This document shows, in pieces, positions 4,625 to 8,062 of a stretch of DNA of 8,062 nt; positions within the stretch are counted from its first letter, which is position 1; each line of letters begins with the position of its first letter. The position numbers and the translations under genes are program-made. Under the pieces are notes generated by a model. That model was not told where the DNA came from. It saw nothing but the letters and a program-made list of their open reading frames with translations, and made no database searches. Source of the DNA: Actinomycetes bacterium (GTDB lineage Bacteria > Actinomycetota > Acidimicrobiia > Acidimicrobiales > Microtrichaceae); contig JAEYSR010000203.1 of assembly GCA_023434535.1 (NCBI GenBank), forward strand, positions 1-8,062, given 5' to 3'.

Positions 4625-5785
4625 TCACGTCTCCTCGATCGACACGACCATGCGCATCTCGATCGACATCCTCACCACGCCACGACGAGCGGCCCGTGAC
4701 CGGGCGACCCAATCCCCGGAGGCGCCGCACACGGCGGCGGGATCGGCAGCCGCCTCATCGAGCACCACGAGCATGGCGTCGATCGCGTCGTGCAGTACCG
4801 GCGGCGTGAGCTCGGCCCGCTCGGGTCGGCCCTCATCCGTCACCCCAGCGGCCACGCCATCGACATCGCCGCGCGCCGCAGCGTCCTCGGCCGCCTCCAG
4901 CGCGACGTAGCACCACTCGGCGAGGTCCTCACCCGGGAGGACTCCAGCCCCGTGAGCCGTGCTCAACGTGTTGAACACGTACGCGCTGCGGTGGTCCATG
5001 TCGGAGCGGAAGTACCAGCGCTGGTCATCGTCGTGGAGGAACGTCCAGATGTCGTTGATCACCTGCTCCTCGTCCCGCTCGAGGAAGGTGTCGGTGGTCA
5101 GGCCGTAGCGGAGCTGGTCGCGCTGCCTGTCGAGGCTGCGTCCGTCGGCCAGCACCAGCGGACGGACCGGCTGCTGCAGCGGGATCCACACGTTGACCAG
5201 GAACAGCGACCCGTCGTGGTGGTGGCCGTCGGGTGAGTCGTGGACGAACGTGGTCGGGGCCCGCCCGTCGAGGAGCTGGGCCATCGGCGTGCCGTACACG
5301 TCCTGGTCGGAGTGGACCGAGGTGGCACCGCCGTGGTCGTTCATCCCCTCGGAGCGAGGGCCCACGACCGATCGGCCATTGGGCCCGGCGGTGCGCATGA
5401 TGAGGCCCTCTTCCGCCAGGAACTGGACGCGCAGCGCTCCGACGCCTTCGGCATGAAGGAGGGAGCCGTCGAGTAGAGAGCGGATGGCCGCTGCGTGGTC
5501 GTCGCCGATGCGGCCGGTACGTCGGACGTCGGCGAGAACCGCCTGCAGGTCGCCCATCCCCGAGAGGTCGACGACGTCGAAGCCGAAGGTCCGGAGATCT
5601 GGCCGCACCGAGTCGCCTGCGGCCAGGTCCGTCGCCGGGCAGAGGTGGCTCTCGACGGTGTCCAGGCCGTAGGGCGCTCCCGTGCGCGGGCCGGCGCGCC
5701 GCAGACCGGGGTGCTCCGGATCCGGGATCGCCAGCGACGGCGGGGCGAAGTCCAACCGCACCGGGACGGTGGCCGACGCCGTCAT
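4625..5785 (-). CDS. CmcJ/NvfI-like (GA4-desaturase-type) Fe(II) oxygenase family protein
   Basis: A 386-residue protein that resembles the CmcJ/NvfI/AsaB family of non-haem iron, 2-oxoglutarate-type oxidoreductases, often linked to secondary metabolism. Key features are VHSDQDVYG with His158 and Asp160 as candidate iron ligands, LVNVWIPLQQPVRPLVLADGRSL (196-218, like the family NvWRPL...PLalcDwrS block), QRWYFRSDM (255-263), and STAHGAG with His278 as candidate distal ligand. Residues about 286-386 form a helical, acidic/Ala-rich C-terminal extension not needed for the motif. The ATG at 5785 (GGTGG about 8 nt upstream) is preferred over a GTG at 5839. The natural substrate is unknown and no biosynthetic partner genes are in view. 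Family membership is from motif memory, so the exact reaction should be treated as open. Confidence 0.68.
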   Translation of the reverse strand: MTASATVPVRLDFAPPSLAIPDPEHPGLRRAGPRTGAPYGLDTVESHLCPATDLAAGDSVRPDLRTFGFDVVDLSGMGDLQAVLADVRRTGRIGDDHAAAIRSLLDGSLLHAEGVGALRVQFLAEEGLIMRTAGPNGRSVVGPRSEGMNDHGGATSVHSDQDVYGTPMAQLLDGRAPTTFVHDSPDGHHHDGSLFLVNVWIPLQQPVRPLVLADGRSLDRQRDQLRYGLTTDTFLERDEEQVINDIWTFLHDDDQRWYFRSDMDHRSAYVFNTLSTAHGAGVLPGEDLAEWCYVALEAAEDAAARGDVDGVAAGVTDEGRPERAELTPPVLHDAIDAMLVVLDEAAADPAAVCGASGDWVARSRAARRGVVRMSIEMRMVVSIEET

Positions 5786-5943
5786 CGGAGCGCCACCCGG
5801 GCCGAGCGAACGACCACGCCGACGCGCTGGCCTGCCCACGCGCCCCTGCCCATGTCCCGAACCGATCCCGTCACGTCCACTTCACCATCCCCCGGTGATG
5901 CGTTGGAGGCCTCGATGATCGCACGTGAGCGGGTCGCGGGTGT

Positions 5944-6021
5944 CGCCCGCCGGCCTGGCACGGCGGGCGGGATGTGTGAGGAGATCCGGCTTCGGCCCCG
6001 CACGCCGGGGCCGAGGCCGGA
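5944..6021 (-). terminator. Two consecutive hairpins after the metalloprotease gene
   Basis: On the minus strand the first hairpin begins 7 nt after the protease stop codon: a 16-bp stem (5985-6000 with 6006-6021, one imperfect pair at 5991:6015) with a 5-nt loop. A second perfect 8-bp stem follows (5945-5952 with 5961-5968, 8-nt loop). The position directly after the stop makes termination the likely role. The remaining gap to 5786 shows no clear promoter for the oxygenase gene, only a short inverted repeat TCACC/GGTGA at 5882-5898. Confidence 0.7.
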
Positions 6022-6028
6022 CGATCGC

Positions 6029-7183
6029 TCAGTCCGGGAGGTCCACCTCCGTGACGATCTCGGGCGCCGACCGGCGCTGGGCGGTCCCGGTCGAGATGCC
6101 ACCGAAGTCCAAGGCGGACCAGTCGTCGTGGTCGTGCAGGATGTCGCCGACCCCGTCGCCGTTGATGCTGACGGGCACGGTGCCCGGGTCGATGATGCCG
6201 TTCCAGTTCCAGTCGATCGCGGGGCCGCCCGGACCGCAGATGCCGTCGGCCTCGACCAGGTTGTACTCGTCGAGCGGAGGCAGCAGCCCCCGGGAGAACG
6301 TGTTCACGCCGTCGCCGACGCCGTCGCAGTCGGTGTCCACCCCGGCGAACTGGTACCGGTAGTTCATCACCGAGTTGTAGTTGGGCTTGAAGTTGAGGTC
6401 CTCGTCGCCGCCGTGACCGAGGCCGAGGTTGTGGCCGAGCTCGTGCGTGATCGTGTTGCCGATGTCGTTCACGGCGTCGGCCTCGGTGACGAAGCACCGC
6501 AGCGAGATCAGCATGTCGTCGCCGGGGGTCTCCGCCTGGCCTGACGAGTTGGACGTCAGGTTGAAGCGGTGGACGTTCAGCACGTAGTGCACGTAGCCCG
6601 CCCGGTTGGCCGCGAAGTTCGCACTCTTGAGAGCGGCGAAGTCCGCACCCCCGAGGTCCCCGTCGAGGAGTCCGTCGGCGTCCGGGATCAGGTTGCCGCC
6701 GGTGAACGCACCGCCCTGGCCGTAGTCGGCGATGAGGTTCACGCCGGTGCTGCCGTCGGGGTTGGTCACCGGCGACGACGCGAACGCCTCGACGGCGCGG
6801 TCGATGGCAGCCGGGGTGGGCCGGTGGGAGTGGGCCCCGCACACCGACGGCTCGGCGTCGTCGTCGAACCAGTCGAGCTCGAGGAGGATGTCCTTCTTCA
6901 GCGGGTTGGTGCCCATCGCCGGAAGGGCGAGCCCGTCCGCGGTTCCGAGCACCTCGTCGCCGTCGGCGATGGCGTCACCGTCGGTGTCAGCCACCTCGGG
7001 GTCCGTCCCGGTGTCGCCGGGGCCGACGTAGACGCCGGTGTTCGTCTCGACCGAGTCGACCAGTCCGTCGCCGTCGGTGTCCGTGGCCGGTGGCGGCGGG
7101 CCTGGCGGGTCGGCCACGCAGGCCGTGATCGCGAACATGAGGGCGACCGCCGCGATCGCACCACGAGTGAAACGCCCCGACAT
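6029..7183 (-). CDS. Lipoprotein zinc metalloprotease (metzincin type) with calcium-type Asp-rich repeats
   Basis: 384 residues with the ATG at 7183 chosen for a GGGAG Shine-Dalgarno and a typical signal peptide. The lipobox is ITAC with Cys22, so it should be tethered outside the cell. Asp-rich DTDGDGLVDSVE (35-46) and DTDGDAIADGDEV (66-78) are thrombospondin type 3-like calcium repeats. The catalytic domain contains HELGHNLGLGH (His247, Glu248, His251, His257), the metzincin zinc site, with SVMNY (Met273) as the Met-turn 16 residues later. More Asp/Gly-rich calcium-like segments follow (DTDCDGVGDG at 283-292; NGDGVGDI at 341-348). Cysteines at 115, 230, 286 and 316 may form disulfides. An M43/pappalysin-like or related secreted protease is possible; I would not name the subfamily. 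A PadR gene lies upstream on the same strand with a palindrome between them. Confidence 0.87.
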   Translation of the reverse strand: MSGRFTRGAIAAVALMFAITACVADPPGPPPPATDTDGDGLVDSVETNTGVYVGPGDTGTDPEVADTDGDAIADGDEVLGTADGLALPAMGTNPLKKDILLELDWFDDDAEPSVCGAHSHRPTPAAIDRAVEAFASSPVTNPDGSTGVNLIADYGQGGAFTGGNLIPDADGLLDGDLGGADFAALKSANFAANRAGYVHYVLNVHRFNLTSNSSGQAETPGDDMLISLRCFVTEADAVNDIGNTITHELGHNLGLGHGGDEDLNFKPNYNSVMNYRYQFAGVDTDCDGVGDGVNTFSRGLLPPLDEYNLVEADGICGPGGPAIDWNWNGIIDPGTVPVSINGDGVGDILHDHDDWSALDFGGISTGTAQRRSAPEIVTEVDLPD

Positions 7184-7228
7184 CTGACACTCCCGACGTC
7201 CGACGGCACCGCCGTTCGGCGCCCCCAC

Positions 7229-7295
7229 AGCAGCTGCTCGACCTCTCGGTCTCGGCAGCTGGTGGTGTGTCTAGTTGATGCTGCAACTTGCAGCA
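7229..7295. promoter_or_regulatory. Palindrome cluster upstream of the metalloprotease gene (candidate operator)
   Basis: The 131-nt gap between padR and the protease gene carries a perfect 17-bp palindrome, TGCTGCAA-C-TTGCAGCA at 7279-7295, a 10-bp palindrome AGCAGCTGCT at 7229-7238, and an inverted repeat CAGCTGC/GCAGCTG (7231-7237 with 7255-7261). All share GCAGC/GCTGC. The 17-bp site lies about 96-112 nt before the protease ATG, where an operator or activator site would be. Binding by the adjacent PadR protein is an inference. Confidence 0.5.
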
Positions 7296-7314
7296 ACACG
7301 AGGCGGCTGAAGGT

Positions 7315-7947
7315 TCAGTCGGTCCCGGCCCGGATCGAGCCGTCGAGGATCTCCATCGTCCGGTCGTGGTGGGTCGTCGCCGGCGAGGTGGTGTCGGCCC
7401 AGGACTCTGTCTCGGCCAGCGCCCACTCCGCCCAGTCGGCCATGAGGCCGAAGTGGTCGACCATGTAGCGGTTGGCCAGGGCGAGCAGGTGCTCCCGTTC
7501 GGGGAACGACGCCTCGGCGCCGCGCATCGTCCGGGCGTGCTGCACGAAGAGCTCCCGGGACTCGCGAGCCTGCGCCGCGATCGTCTCGAGGTTGGCGCGG
7601 AGGTCGTCGATCGTGCCCTGCTCGCCGACCAGCACCCGGACCAGGCCCTCGAACTCGAGCGCCGCACGCGACGTCGTCTGGGTCAGCCACTGCCTCAGCG
7701 CTGCGGCGCCCTCCGGGGTGATCGCGTAGATGGTGCGGTTGCGCCGGCCGGTGGCCTCGGTGCGGACCGAGGCGTAGCCGAGCTCGACCAGCTTCTTCGG
7801 CGCGTTGTACCGCTGGCGCTCGGCGAGCGGCCACACCTCGCCCATGCCGGCGCCCATGAACTTGGCGATGTCGTAGGCGGAGTGCTCGCCCGACGCGAGG
7901 ATCCCGAGGATCACGTAGGAGGTGGCGTTGAGGTCACCGCGAGCCAC
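7315..7947 (-). CDS. PadR-family transcriptional regulator
   Basis: A winged-helix DNA-binding repressor-type protein. The GTG at 7947 (210 residues) is preferred because GAGGGAGG lies 4 nt upstream; an ATG at 7968 in the same frame would add 7 residues but lacks a Shine-Dalgarno. The N-terminal domain shows the PadR pattern: SYVILGILASGEHSAYDIAKF, then VWPLAERQRYNAPKKLVELGY (recognition helix), then the wing GRRNRTIYAITPEGAAALRQWL. The C-terminal half (about 95-200) is helical with EFEGLVRVLVGEQGTIDDLRANLETI, as in the VirR-activator/PadR C-terminal dimerisation domain. Such regulators usually respond to small ligands or stress and often repress neighbouring genes. The protease gene 131 nt downstream is the closest candidate target. 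Confidence 0.93.
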   Translation of the reverse strand: MARGDLNATSYVILGILASGEHSAYDIAKFMGAGMGEVWPLAERQRYNAPKKLVELGYASVRTEATGRRNRTIYAITPEGAAALRQWLTQTTSRAALEFEGLVRVLVGEQGTIDDLRANLETIAAQARESRELFVQHARTMRGAEASFPEREHLLALANRYMVDHFGLMADWAEWALAETESWADTTSPATTHHDRTMEILDGSIRAGTD

Positions 7948-7983
7948 GTGACCTCCCTCTGCAGCCATGGCCTGATCGCGCCA

Positions 7984-7998
7984 GGAGCATAGGGCTCC
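7984..7998 (-). promoter_or_regulatory. Candidate padR promoter -10 box within an inverted repeat
   Basis: On the minus strand TATGCT (7991-7986) fits TANNNT. It sits within the inverted repeat GGAGC-5 nt-GCTCC (7984-7988 with 7994-7998), about 39 nt before the preferred padR start. An operator overlapping the -10 box would fit autorepression, but the repeat is short. The rest of the window to 8062 shows only the palindrome CTCGATCGAG (8010-8019) and no gene I can support. Confidence 0.35.
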
Positions 7999-8062
7999 GA
8001 CCCGAGCGACTCGATCGAGGTGGAGCGTCGAAGTCGGACCGCAGCGGCGCCGGAGGCGTGGG

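Noticed and set aside
5495..6842. Long open frames antisense to, or in other frames of, the oxygenase and metalloprotease genes
   Set aside because: Compositionally biased (Arg/Ala/Val/Asp or Arg/Pro/His) with no domain motif; they cross the intergenic hairpins.

Overview
The window comes from a high-GC bacterium, most likely an actinobacterium and perhaps of the Acidimicrobiia (an inference). Coding third positions are mostly G or C, ClpP and Rpe look actinobacterial, and at least three genes have a TANNNT -10 box 6-8 nt before the start codon, as in leaderless actinobacterial transcripts. Most of the window looks like ordinary chromosome. No transposase, integrase, phage gene, CRISPR array or recognisable defence system is visible.

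Layout. Plus strand, 1-1731: the 3' end of rpe (ribulose-phosphate 3-epimerase), a small lipoprotein gene close behind it, then a secreted CAP/SCP-domain protein gene with a hairpin-rich leader. A perfect 16-bp stem at 1775-1810 separates this from clpP, which runs convergently on the minus strand (1862-2491) without clpX or a second clpP beside it. The clpP upstream region holds two tandem copies of a long hairpin element (2570-2702). It then has a fragment resembling a tRNA-Leu(GAG) anticodon arm, followed by an intact tRNA-Leu(UAG) (2766-2849).

Plus strand, 2911-4555: three unrecognised genes, namely a small soluble protein, a one-pass membrane protein with four exported cysteines, and a lipoprotein. 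Minus strand, 4625-7947: a CmcJ/NvfI-like (GA4-desaturase-type) Fe(II) oxygenase, a lipoprotein zinc metalloprotease with calcium-type Asp-rich repeats, and a PadR-family regulator. The three are separated by intergenic gaps with hairpins and palindromes, so they are probably separate transcription units. A strong 17-bp palindrome between padR and the protease gene is a candidate operator.

How the genes work together: Rpe and ClpP are housekeeping functions. Several other products are exported (the CAP protein, two lipoproteins, the membrane-anchored protein and the metalloprotease), so the region has a cell-envelope flavour. No shared pathway can be demonstrated. The least explained features are the paired hairpins near the tRNA gene, whose differences preserve base pairing only as minus-strand RNA, and the repeated modules in the CAP-gene leader.
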